Assembly: GCA_016584305.1 (NCBI GenBank)
Contig: JACEEZ010000135.1
Location: 73,501 to 137,500 of the forward strand
Length of the DNA stretch: 64,000 bases
Origin: Chionoecetes opilio
Taxonomy: Eukaryota > Arthropoda > Malacostraca > Decapoda > Majidae
Reading direction: 5' to 3'
Under the pieces are notes generated by a model. That model was given only the letters and a program-made list of their open reading frames with translations, was not told the DNA's origin and made no database searches. Of the stretch, positions 1 through 12,800 are shown in pieces. The translations under genes and the position numbers were made by a program. How positions within the stretch are numbered: the stretch's first letter is position 1; the number at the start of each line of letters is the position of its first letter.

Positions 1-385
1 GATATGACCTGTTAAATACATTTGTCCACTAGCTTAGATAACACTATAGTCGCCAGTCTCTTGCCACTGCACTAATGTCGCCAGGCACAATATAATACGA
101 ATGTTAGCATCACTACAGACTTTTATGTGCCACTGAAGATGATACACAGTACAGGTTTATATTATGTACATCACACTACATGTCTTCAGTGGCACATAAA
201 AGTCTGTAGTGATGCTAAAATTCGTAATATATTGTGCCTGGCGACATTAGTGCAGTGGGAAGTGACTGGCGACTATAGTGTTATCTACGGTAGCTAATTT
301 GGTATATTAAGTAACTTTTTTGTAATTTTATGGCTAACAGACGATTTTATACAGCAAAGGAATGATCTAGGCCTGAAGGGGTTAA
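1..385 (-). mobile_element. TTAA-type MITE copy, interrupted by a foldback element
   Basis: Bases 1-35 and 291-385 match the dispersed MITE whose ends are TTAACCCCTT and AAGGGGTTAA, in reverse orientation, cut by the window edge. A foldback element (36-290) sits inside it. Confidence 0.75.
36..290. mobile_element. foldback MITE with about 105-bp inverted arms
   Basis: The left arm (36-139) begins GATAACACTATAGTCGCCAG and is mirrored by the right arm (181-287). The loop is about 40 bases. TAGCT occurs just outside both ends and may be the target duplication. No coding capacity. Confidence 0.8.
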
Positions 386-474
386 ACATGATAGGACTAG
401 TCAGAGGTCACTCCCTGTACAGTAAATATATTTCTATAGGCCATGTAAAAGATACCAGGGATGCATAAAGAGTA

Positions 475-480
475 TTTATT
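475..480 (-). terminator. candidate polyadenylation signal of ZER1
   Basis: AATAAA on the minus strand, about 400 bases past the ZER1 stop at 887. No other exact signal was noticed nearer. The motif is short and the region AT-rich, so this is only a plausible 3' end. Confidence 0.3.
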
Positions 481-886
481 GAGAGCTGCATTGAAAACCA
501 ATAGATAATGAAACAGTTTTTCTATAAGCAAAGTTCTGAAATCAATGCATGCCAAGAGTCAAATATCAACCAAAGATACCTGCAGGAAAATACAAATAAT
601 ATTAATGCCAGTCTCGTAAGCTCAAGGCAGTAACTGTAAAGTAATATATTCAACTGTTGTTTCAGGACTCTCCGTAACGCTTGGCAGAGAATCTCACAAA
701 CAAAAGTGCTCGTAACTACTTTCCTTCCTCACATGAACGTTAAGTTATTCTGCTTCATTTGATTGACTCTGCCAAGAACATTGATTACCAGCCACTGTCA
801 ACAAAGAATACAACAAATATCACACTAAAACTTCATTCCAGATACTTCAGGAATGACTCCAAAAACGGGCTTGATCTTGTAGTCCC

Positions 887-3800
887 TTAAGAGTTTGAAT
901 CCAGATCCATGCGCTCCAAAGACCCGTCCTCCTGAAACACAAGACCAGTTTTGAAGTCTTACACCAACATTAGAACATAAGAAAATAAGGAAGCTACAAG
1001 AGGCCGCGAGACCTACACGAGGTAGTTCCTGTTACTTAACACTACCTACATCCACCTTCATCCCCATCTATGAATTTATCCAGCCTCCTTTTAACCCCTC
1101 CACGCCCTTTGCTATGAAAAATTGTAAGTTGTTGTCCGTAAAATTAAAAAAAGTAACTGAATATACCAAATTAGTTAGTGGCCAAGGATACTAAACAGGT
1201 CATATCTATAAAATATTGCTTACAGTCACTAAAAATCGTCTAATGGCACCCAAATTACAATGGAAATTACGTTCTGGGTCTCAAGGGGTTAAATCTCTCT
1301 AATGACTCCGCACTAACTACCTGTACTGAGTCCATTCGTAGTCCTGAGAGACATTTCTTCATTCGTACCTCCACTGCTCTATCTATGTACCAAAAGTTAC
1401 AATACACAGTGGAGATTAAAACGGTGACATAAAAGTAAAGATTACGTGGAACCTGACACCACACAACTTTTCATGGGAGGGATTTATATAAGAACATAGG
1501 AAAAGAAAGCTATAAGAGGACGTGAGACCTACACGTGGTAGTTCCTGTTACTTAACACTACCTACATCCACCTTTCATCCCCATCCATGAATTTATCCAC
1601 CTCCTTTTAAAGCTCCCATGTGTTATTTTTGACCACGAACATATATCACACTACGTACTGTTAACTCACATATCTGCAAGGCTTTCAACACAACAACCTT
1701 CATGTTTCCCAGCTGGTTACTTGACATTGACCTTATGGGTACTTGACATTGACCTTATGGGTACTTGACATTGACCTTATGGGTACTTGACATTGACCTT
1801 ATGGGTACTTGACATTGACCTTATGGGTACTTGACATGACCTTATGGGTACTTGACACTGACCTTGTAGTGTTGGCACTGCACGATGACAATCTTGGCCA
1901 GGTTCTTGATGCGGGAGTAGGGTGTGGGCGAGGCAAGGAGGGCCTGCAGCAGCGGTATGCCTCCCTCCTCCTCCACCAGGGAACAGTACTTTTCAGCTGA
2001 TGAAAATGATAAAAGAAAAAGAAAGACAACCAAGTTTCATTATTAACTAACTAACTAAACATTGACTAACTAGAGTGACATCAAGGACAGGGAGTTTGCT
2101 ACGTGAGCCCGACCAGCAAGTCACTAAATAGGTGTGTTGGTCTCTAAAAGTATATTGTGAGGTCCACCACCACTCACTTGGACATTGCTATAAAGTCAAA
2201 TTACTAGAAAAGCAACAGTGAAAGTATGCTGTTTTAGAGATACCTGTAACCAGGGATGTCGAGAGTAATTAACCCGGGAGCTGCGGGAGCAACATTTTGT
2301 TTAGTGCCCAGTGCGGGGATGTGAGTAAAACAGTGACCATTACAGAATTGGATGAAAATCACATCAACGTCAAGGTAGTACAAATCCGCATCTGGCAATA
2401 TATCTATTTTTAACCCAAACGTATGGGGTTGTGGTGTGGTTGTGAGTTGAAATATCTGGCGCGAATGGCACCTAGCCGCTAGCGAGAGCCTACTGAAGTG
2501 GGGTGAGGGGTGCCACTCCTTGGGATTTTTCCCAAGATTTTGAGGGGATTATTCAAGTATTTCTCCAGTAGTTTATCTCAAGGTAAGCATAGGTACCGTT
2601 GTACCGTACCTTGAGATAAACTACTGGAGAAATACTTGAATAATCCCTCCAAAAGTCCCAAGATAGACAAAAAATATCCCAACACCAGGACCTAAATCCC
2701 AAGATCTTGGGAAAAAAACCAAGGAGTGGTATATCTCTGTGTACAGCGTAGTTAGGCAGATGGTGGTGTGTGGTATCGAGGGCTGACATCAAGCCGTATA
2801 TGTGACACAGTTTGTAGACTTCTACAAATGTTGGCGCGGTTTTTGTATGCAATTGAAAATTGTGCTTCCGGAAGGCTTGCCGCGGTCGCTCAGCAGAGCC
2901 TTCCAAAAGGCTTGCCGCAGCCCACGGGTTAAAACAAATGCAAATGTGAAGTTCAATAGGAGAAAGAATAATGGTATAGATGGAGAAGTGTAGAGTAGTG
3001 AGATGGTCTGGCCACTTGGCGAGAAGGATGACAGTGAGATGACAATACAATGTAATATTTGTGTGGCTACTGTGTTTGTAGAATAAGTGGTGACTCGCGG
3101 CGTGACTCCCTTGAAGGATTTCTGAGAGCAATCCACCTAAGCCCTCATCTGAAAACTGGGGTTGCCCGTCAGGAAGAGCATCCGGGGCATAAAACTCATG
3201 CCACAAATTTAAATGATGCACGGCAAAAATAGAACTGGAAGCGTATCATCGACCGTCTAATCTCAAGACATTTTGGGAAAACCTGACGATAAACAGAAAG
3301 ATGATGATATGATTTCTGAGAGGCAGCCATCAGAGTAGCCGAGCCTGGACTCATTCACACCCACATCATCCCCATCACCCTTTCCTGGGGTTAGTACAAT
3401 ATAAATGAGGCGCTTATTTCAGAAAGTCGATAAGCGCCATCAATAAAAAAACTAAGAAAATGGCTTCAAAATGTTTCAATGTTGAAAATGTCATATCTTT
3501 TGAACATTGAAACATTTTGAAGCCATTTTCTTAGTTTTTTATTGATGGCGCTTATCGACTTTCTGAAATAAGCGCCTCAAATAACACGTGTGAAATTCTT
3601 AGAAGGCTAATGAAATAGATACTTACGATACACTCTGGTCAGGTTAGCCAGTGCCCAGGCGGCCCAGTGCTGGCACTGAGGCGTGTGGTGAACCTCCAGC
3701 AGTCTCAGGATAGGCTCAAAGGATCTAGTAAAGGAAAAAAGAAAAACACAATTGTAGCTGCAGAGATGGTGAGCTAATGAGCTAAACACACAAAGGTTAT

Positions 3801-6800
3801 AAGAATATTAATCATATCCATAAATGTGTTACATCAGAAAAGACAGTTGAATAATAGCCATCAGATTATATATAATAATTATGTATATAAACGTAGGACA
3901 TTAAAGCAAGTTTCTTTTTTTGTTGAGCACTTATAAATTCCTTAAAAGAATTGGCACTTTAGAGAAATAAGTAACATTAACTTTCATATTTACTGATAAC
4001 AAGACTAAACATTTTCCTGATCTCTCTTATTTTTCAACACTTATCTCACCTGTAGTTGATGTTGCGTTTTGATGCCAGGTCCCATCGCTCAATGGCCGCC
4101 ACCATTCTCTCCAGCACCTCGGCCCTCGTGGGACAGTCGATGGTCCAGGCCTCGGCCCCGCCACTGGCTATGTGGGACAACACCCCCGCCGCGTTGTAGC
4201 TCACCTGCACACCACAACACAACCCATGAGTCACTGCACCACAACCCATGAGTCACTGCACCACAACCCATGAGTTACTGCACCACAACCCATGAGTCAC
4301 TGCACCACAACCCATGAGTCACTGCACCACAACCCATGAGTCACTGCACCACAACCCAAGAGTCACTGCACCACAACCCATGAGTCACTGCACCACAACC
4401 CATGAGTCACTGCACCACAACCCATGAGTCACTGCACCAACCCATGAGTCACTGCACCACAACCCATGAGTCACTGCACCACAACCCATGAGTTACTGCA
4501 CCACAACCCATGAGTCACTGCACCACAACCCATGAGTCACTGCACCACAACCCATGAGTCACTGCACCACAACCCATGAGTCACTGCACCACAACCCAAG
4601 AGTCACTGCACCACAACCCATGAGTCACTGCACCACAACCATGAGTCACTGCACCACAACCCATGAGTCACTGCACCACAACCCATGATCACTGCACCAC
4701 AACCCATGAGTCACGGCACCACAACCCATGAGTCACTGCACCACAACCCATGAGTCACTGCACCACAACCCATGAGTCACTGCACCACAACCCATGAGTC
4801 ACTGCACCACAACCCATGAGTCACTGCACCAAACAACCCATGAGTCAATGCACCACAACCCATGAGTCACTGCACCACAACCCATGAGTCACGGCACCAC
4901 AACCCATGAGTCACTGCACCACAACCCATGAGTCACGGCACCACAACCCACGAGTCACGGCACCACAACCCATGAGTCACGGCACCACAACCCACGAGTC
5001 ACTGCACCACAACCTATGAGTCACTGCACCACAACCCATGAGTCACTGCACCACAACCCATGAGTCACTGCACCACAACCCATGAGTCACTGCACCACAA
5101 CCCATGAGTCACTCCACCACAACCCATGAGTCACTCCACCACAACCCATGAGTCACTGCACCACAACACATGAGTCACTCCACCACAACCCATGAGTCAC
5201 TCCACCACACCCATGAGTCACTCCACCACAACCCATGAGTCACTCCACCACAACCCATGAGTCACTGCACCACAACCCATGAGTCACTGCACCACAACCC
5301 ATGAGTCACTGCACCACAACCCATGAGTCACTGCACCACAACCCATGAGTCACTGCACCACAACCCATGAGTCACTCCACCACAACCCATGAGTCACTGC
5401 ACCACAACCCATGAGTCACTCCACCACAACCCATGAGTCACTCCACCACAACCCATGAGTCACTGCACCACAACCCATGAGTCACTCCACCACAACCCAT
5501 GAGTCACTCCACCACAACCCATGAGTCACTCCACCACAACCCATGAGTCACTCCACCACAACCCATGAGTCACTCCACCACAACCTTGTCACTTTATATA
5601 CACATTCCAGAAAATATTGCAGCAAAACTGAGAAAGACCAGCGTGTCACTAAGCACATCTTTGAGGCCGCTGATAGCCAGACACCAATAATATTTCAAGC
5701 ATCAAGCTGTACTCTCAGAAGCAAACCACTGTATTAACATCTTACTAAATTGTTATGAGAAAACAGTTGAGTCTGCAATTGAAATCCGAGCATCATGAAA
5801 TCCTTGATCAAGAAGGAAAGAAAAAAAAATCCAAGCATCATGAAATCCTTGATCAAGAAAGAATGAAAAAAAAATCCGAGCATCATGAAATCCTTGATAA
5901 AGAAAGAAAGAAAAAAAATCGGCATCATGAAATCCTTGATCAAGAAGAAAAAAAATCCGAACATCATGAATCCTTGATCAAGAAGGAAAGAAAAAAATCC
6001 AAGCATCATGAATCCTTGATCAAGAAGGAAAGAAAAAAAATCCAAGCATCATGAAATCCTTGATCAAGAAAGAAAGAAAAAAAACCGAGCATCATGAATC
6101 CTTGATCAGAAGGAAAGAAAAAAACCCGAGCATCATGAAATCCTTGATCAAGAAGGAAAGAAAAAAAACCCGAGCATCATGAAATCCTTGATCAAGAAGG
6201 AAAGAAAAAAAAACCGAGCATTATGAAATCCTTGATAAAGGAAGAAAAAAAACCCGAGCATCATGAAATCCTTGATCAAGAAAGAAAGAAAAAAAAATCC
6301 GAGCATCATGAAATCCTTGATCAAGAAAGAAAGAAAAAAAACCCGAGCATCATGAAATCCTTGATCAAGAAGGAAAGAAAAAAAAATCCGAGCATCATGA
6401 AATCCTTGATCAAGAAGGAAAGAAAAAAAAACCGAGCATCATGAAATCCTTGATCAAGAAAGAAAGAAAAAAAACCCGAGCATCATGAAATCCTTGATCA
6501 AGAAGGAAAGAAAAAAAAACCGAGCATCATGAAATCCTTGATCAAGAAAGAAAGAAAAAAAAACCGAGCATCATGAAATCCTTGATCAAGAAAGAAAGAA
6601 AAAAAAATCCGAGCATCATGAAATCCTTGATCAAGAAGGAAAGAAAAAAAATCCGAGCATCATGAAATCCTTGATCAAGAAGAAAAAAACGAACATCATG
6701 AAATAAAGAAGAAAAAAAGAAATGACATCTTTATATTATAATAACAGCCTTAATATGATGCTGCAAGCTTGGGCATTTGTCAGGAAAACACCTCACCTAC

Positions 6801-9800
6801 ATGCACGCTTGACATCCATAAGGCAATACCGGTGGTTCAGACTGAGCTCAATACCATCCGAGTTACACTGACCTCAATGCCGTCAGAGTTGGAGTCGAGG
6901 AGGTCGGCGAAGGTGGTGAGCAGCTCGGGGGTCATGAGGCGGTGACGCAGGTCCTTCACCTCCGCCACGTTGCCCAGCAGACCCATCATGTTCCGCAGCA
7001 GCTCGGGCTTGTCGGGGAATGTCTGGTGAGGGGAAGAGAATGGGACATGGATGTGAAAAATTCTCGAAAGCAAAAACTATAAAATTTCAAGATATTCGCC
7101 ATAAATAACTGTCCCCCAAAGTTGCCAAACATAAGAAGAAAATAAGGAAGCTACAAGAGGCCGTGAGACCTACACGAGGTAGTTCCTGTAAACATGAGAC
7201 AGAGACAGCACCCAAGAAAAATAATCATTCTCTGCAGTTATCCTGTTAATCTTATTGGACTCATCATTTTCACAAAACAGCAATATCAAGCTTAGGTTAT
7301 TTGTGGTGGTGGTAAAGATTAGATACATTTGCAACACTTGCCTTAAGACATTTCTGGAAGTACCTCATCCCCTCGCCATTGAGGAAACGCAGACAGTTGA
7401 CGGGTGTTTCGTCGGTGACGTTCCACATGGCGGACCAGGCAATCTCCAGCATGTCGTCGTGTACGTGCTGATGCAGCCTGTCGTTGATCAGCTTCAGCAT
7501 GGTCTGCAAACATCATACATCTCATTATTGGAGCCACATCATTTCTTGCCCATTAACCCCTTCACGCCCAGATCTTTCCTTTGCTATAAAAATTGTATGT
7601 TATCAAGCCATAAAATTAAGAAAAGTCACTTAATATACCAAATTAGTTAGTCGACAAGGATACTAAACAGGTCATATCTATAAAATATTGCTTATAGTCA
7701 CTAAAAATTGTCTAATGGCACCCAAATTACAATAGAAATTACGCTCTGGGCTTCAAGGGGTTAACAGCTTACTATCTCCATCGCCCGTTCCTAAGATCTA
7801 CCCCAAGGCGATGGCCACGATAGAAGAGTTTACACTTATTATGTCCTTGCATTCCCTCCTTGCATACTCCAATCCTCTCATTCTTCCCTCGCCCCTTTCT
7901 CTTACATACTCCAGCACTCTGTCCCCCCATTCCCTGGGGTCGTCCTCTACCACCCTTTACAGTCACTACATTCTTATGCATGTATACTCTCTTAGTCAAC
8001 TCAGTTTCTGTAATTCTTTCTATATGACCAAACCACCTCAGAGTACTATGCTTCACCCCTTCAACCACTCTGCATGTCATCCCTTCACCTTCCCTTGCCA
8101 TACCAAGCCTATTCATATTCATATTCACTTTCTTTGCTTTCACCATCGAATCTTCTCTCACTACAGACACTGCTCAAATAACTCATTTCAACTGATACCT
8201 TACAGATATGGCAAATAAATATATCAAATGACTTTTTCAACTTATAAAAACAATCTTTATAAATGGGAAAGATTTAAAAGCCATTGGTTATGACTATGAA
8301 GTAAAATGACAGCTTAAATGCCCCAATGTCTTAGCTTATAGTCCCAATGCTTAAATGTCTTCTAAGTCATCTAAGAAGTGACTGACTGACCTCGATGGCT
8401 CCCAGGTCTCCCACGAGTTCCTTCTGCTCTCCGTCCACCTGACAGGCCAGGGAGTTGAGCAGGTAGATGGCAATCCTCCGCACAAAGTCATCTCCGTCAC
8501 CTCGCCCCTTGATCAGGTGTAACAGAAGCTGGACCAGACGTCGGTATTCAAACAGCTAAGCAGGCAGAGAGAGGATAACTTCATTACAGTTACCGCAGAC
8601 AGATTTCAGGGAGGATATAAGTATAAAAGCCTTAGGGCAGAACAGCACAGTATTGAAGAACACTCAATCTATTCTATTCATCTATCTTGTATGCAGATTA
8701 AAACTTCACCTATTTTCCAAGGCTTAGATTAGATTAAGTTAGTTTAGGCTAGGTTGATTTCAGGGAGGATATAAATATAAAAGCCTTGGGGCAGAAAAGC
8801 ACAGTATTCAAGAACATTCAATCTATTTATCTATCTTTTATGCAGATTAGAATCACATCAATTTTCAAAGGCTTAGGTTACGTAAAGGCATTTAAGGTTA
8901 CGGTTAAGGTTACGGTTAGGTTTTATTCAAAGGCATTTAGGTTACGTAAAGACTATCATCCAAGGCATTTAGGTTACGTAAAGGCATCATCTCATCTATC
9001 TTCAAAGGCTTAGGTTACGTAAAGACTATTATCCAAGGCATTTAGGTTACGTAAAGGCATCATCTCATCTATTATCAAAGGCTTAGGTTACGTAAAGACT
9101 ATTATCCAAGGCATTTAGGTTACGTAAAGGCATCATCTCATCTATTATCAAAGGCTTAGGTTACGTAGACTATTATCCAAGGCATTTAGGTTACGTAAAG
9201 GCATCATCTCATCTATTATCAAAGGCTTAGGTTATGTAAAGACATCATCTCATCTATTTTCCAAGGCTCAGAGTAATAGTAAAGGCCCTTGCCACATCCT
9301 GGGGTCTTGGATATTTTTTATTGCATCCCTTTATCCACTTAAAAACTTCTATCAGATCGCCCCTTACTCTACGCCTCTCGAGTGAGTGTAAATTTAATAG
9401 CTTCAATCTCTTCTCATAACTGGAGTATAACTGGGGTACATAACACTTGCCACATCCTGGGGTATCCTGAACTGGCATAGGGTGAGGCTAGGTTAGGTTA
9501 AGTTAGGTTATAGTTTCAGTGATCAGTTAAGTTTCATGCAAAAATACAGAGTGCGATGGTAATATTGTGGTTTAGTCCTGCTGTAAGTTATGACTAAATC
9601 TAGGTAAATTTAAAGGTAATCAATCTAGGTAAAGGTAATCAATCTAGGTAAAGTTAAAGGTAATCAATCTAGGTAAAGGTAATCCATCTAGGTATAGGTA
9701 ATCAATCTAGGTAAAGGTAATCCATCTAGGTAAAGGTAAAGGTAATTAATCTAGGTAAAGTTAAAGGTAATCAATCTAGGTAAAGGTAATCAATCTAGGT

Positions 9801-12800
9801 AAAGGTAATCCATCTAGGTAAAGGTAAAGGTAATTAATCTAGGTAAAGTTAAAGGTAATCAATCTAGGTAAAGGTAATCCATCTAGGTAAAGGTAATCAA
9901 TCTAGGTAAAGGTAATCCATCTAGGTAAAGGTAAAGGTAATTAATCTAGGTAAAGTTAAAGGTAATCAATCTAGGTAAAGGTAATCAATCTAGGTAAAGG
10001 TAATCAATCTAGGTAAAGGTAATCAATCTAGGTAAAGGTAAAGGTAATTAATCTAGGTAAAGTTAAAGGTAATCAATCTAGGTAAAGGTAATCAATCTAG
10101 GTAAAGGTAATCAATCTAGGTAAAGGTAAAGGTAATTAATCTAGGTAAAGTTAAAGGTAATCAATCTAGGTAAAGGTAATCAATCTAGGTGAAGATTACA
10201 CTTGCCACGTCCTGGGGTATTCTGAACTGGCAGAGGGTGAGGCAGCCGTTGCGCATCATGGTGGAGTCCTCAAGGTGTGTCTCCATGGCGTCAAGCAGCA
10301 CAATGATCATCTTCTGCCGCGCCCGCACACTCAGACTGTTCTTGTCCTCACTCTTGGCGATGTAGAACAGCGAGGCACTGCTCACAAAAGAGTATAAGTG
10401 TATATTACTACTATTACCCTATATTATACTACTATTACCCTATATTATACTACTATTACCCTATATTATCCTACTATTACCCTATATTATACTACTATTA
10501 CCCTATATTATACTACTATTACCCTATATTATCCTACTATTACCCTATATTATCCTACTATTACCCTATATTATCCTACTATTACCCTATATTATCCTAC
10601 TATTACCCTATATTATACTACTATTACCCTATATTATACTACTATTACCCTATATTATCCTACTATTACCCTATATTATCCTACTATTACCCTATATTAT
10701 CCTACTATTACCCTATATTATACTACTATTACCCTATATTATCCTATTACCCTATATTATCCTACTATTACCCTATATTATCCTATTACCCTATATTATA
10801 CTACTATTACCCTATATTATCCTACTATTACCCTATATTATACTACTATTACCCTATATTATACTACTATTACCCTATATTATACTACTATTACCCTATA
10901 TTATCCTATTACCCTATATTATACTACTATTACCCTATATTATACTACTATTACCCTACTATTACCCTATATTATACTATTACCCTATATTATCCTATTA
11001 CCCTATATTATACTACTATTACCCTATATTATCCTACTATTACCCTATATTATACTACTATTACCCTATATTATACTACTATTACCCTATATTATCCTAC
11101 TATTACCCTATATTATACTACTATTACCCTATATTATACTACTATTACCCTATATTATACTACTATTACCCTATATTATACTATTACCCTATATTATACT
11201 ACTATTACCCTATATTATACTACTATTACCCTATATTATACTACTATTACCCTATATTATCCTACTATTACCCTATATTATCCTACTATTACCCTATATT
11301 ATCCTACTATTACCCTATATTATACTACTATTACCCTATATTATCCTACTATTACCCTATATTATCCTATTACCCTATATTATCCTACTATTACCCTATA
11401 TTATCCTACTATTACCCTATATTATACTACTATTACCCTATATTATCCTACTATTACCCTATATTATCCTACTATTACCCTATATTATCCTACTATTACC
11501 CTATATTATCCTACTATTACCCTATATTATACTACTATTACCCTATATTATCCTACTATTACCCTATATTATACTACTATTACCCTATATTATACTACTA
11601 TTACCCTATATTATACTACTATTACCCTATATTATACTACTATTACCCTATATTATACTACTATTACCCTATATTATACTACTATTACCCTATATTATAC
11701 TACTATTACCCTATATTATCCTACTATTACCCTATATTATCCTACTATTACCCTATATTATCCTACTATTACCCTATATTATACTACTATTACCCTATAT
11801 TATACTACTATTACCCTATATTATACTACTATTACCCTATATTATACTACTATTACCCTATATTATCCTACTATTACCCTATATTATCCTACTATTACCC
11901 TATATTATACTACTATTACCCTATATTATACTATTACCCTATATTATACTACTATTACCCTATATTATCCTACTATTACCCTATATTATACTACTATTAC
12001 CCTATATTATCCTACTATTACCCTATATTATACTACTATTACCCTATATTATACTACTATTACCCTATATTATACTACTATTACCCTATATTATACTACT
12101 ATTACCCTATATTATCCTACTATTACCCTATATTATCCTACTATTACCCTATATTATACTACTATTACCCTATATTATACTACTATTACCCTATATTATA
12201 CTACTATTACCCTATATTATACTACTATTACCCTATATTATACTACTATTACCCTATATTATACTACTATTACCCTATATTATACTACTATTACCCTATA
12301 TTATACTACTATTACCCTATATTATCCTACTATTACCCTATATTATCCTACTATTACCCTATATTATACTACTATTACCCTATATTATCCTACTATTACC
12401 CTATATTATCCTACTATTACCCTATATTATACTACTATTATCACAAACGAGTATACAAAAACGAGCTCACAATAGAGTATAAGTGTATTATCCTACTATT
12501 TTCCTATAGTATCCTACTACAGGAAAACCTCGTTTATCCGGCACCCTCGGGGGGGAGCGCGTGCCGGATAACTCATTTTGCCGTTGTTTTGAGAGTTACT
12601 CTTATAGAATCGCCCAAAATCCCAATCATTTTTTTTTTTTTTTTTTTTTTACATCACAAGGAACTGGCCAAGGGCACAACAAAAATGGGTAACACAAAGC
12701 CCACCTAGTTGCCAGTCCCTATAAAGAAGACAGTAAGAGAATAAAATAAAAAAAGAGGGGTGAAAAAAAAAAAAAAAAAAAAATTAAATGCCTGGGTCGA

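Noticed and set aside
1842..1862. ZER1 C-terminus ending in the minisatellite
   Set aside because: A donor at this place and an in-phase final exon at 931-887 give a tail resembling known ZER1.
4207..5585. CRISPR-like regular repeat array
   Set aside because: Units are contiguous with no unique spacers, in a eukaryotic intron.
5734..6444. Open frames of 73-103 codons on both strands
   Set aside because: Products of the 44-bp minisatellite; lysine-rich or hydrophobic repeats only.
10398..12482. 694-codon open frame on the plus strand
   Set aside because: It is the translation of a 21-bp minisatellite (YYTITLYY-like), inside a ZER1 intron, with no composition or homology expected of a protein.
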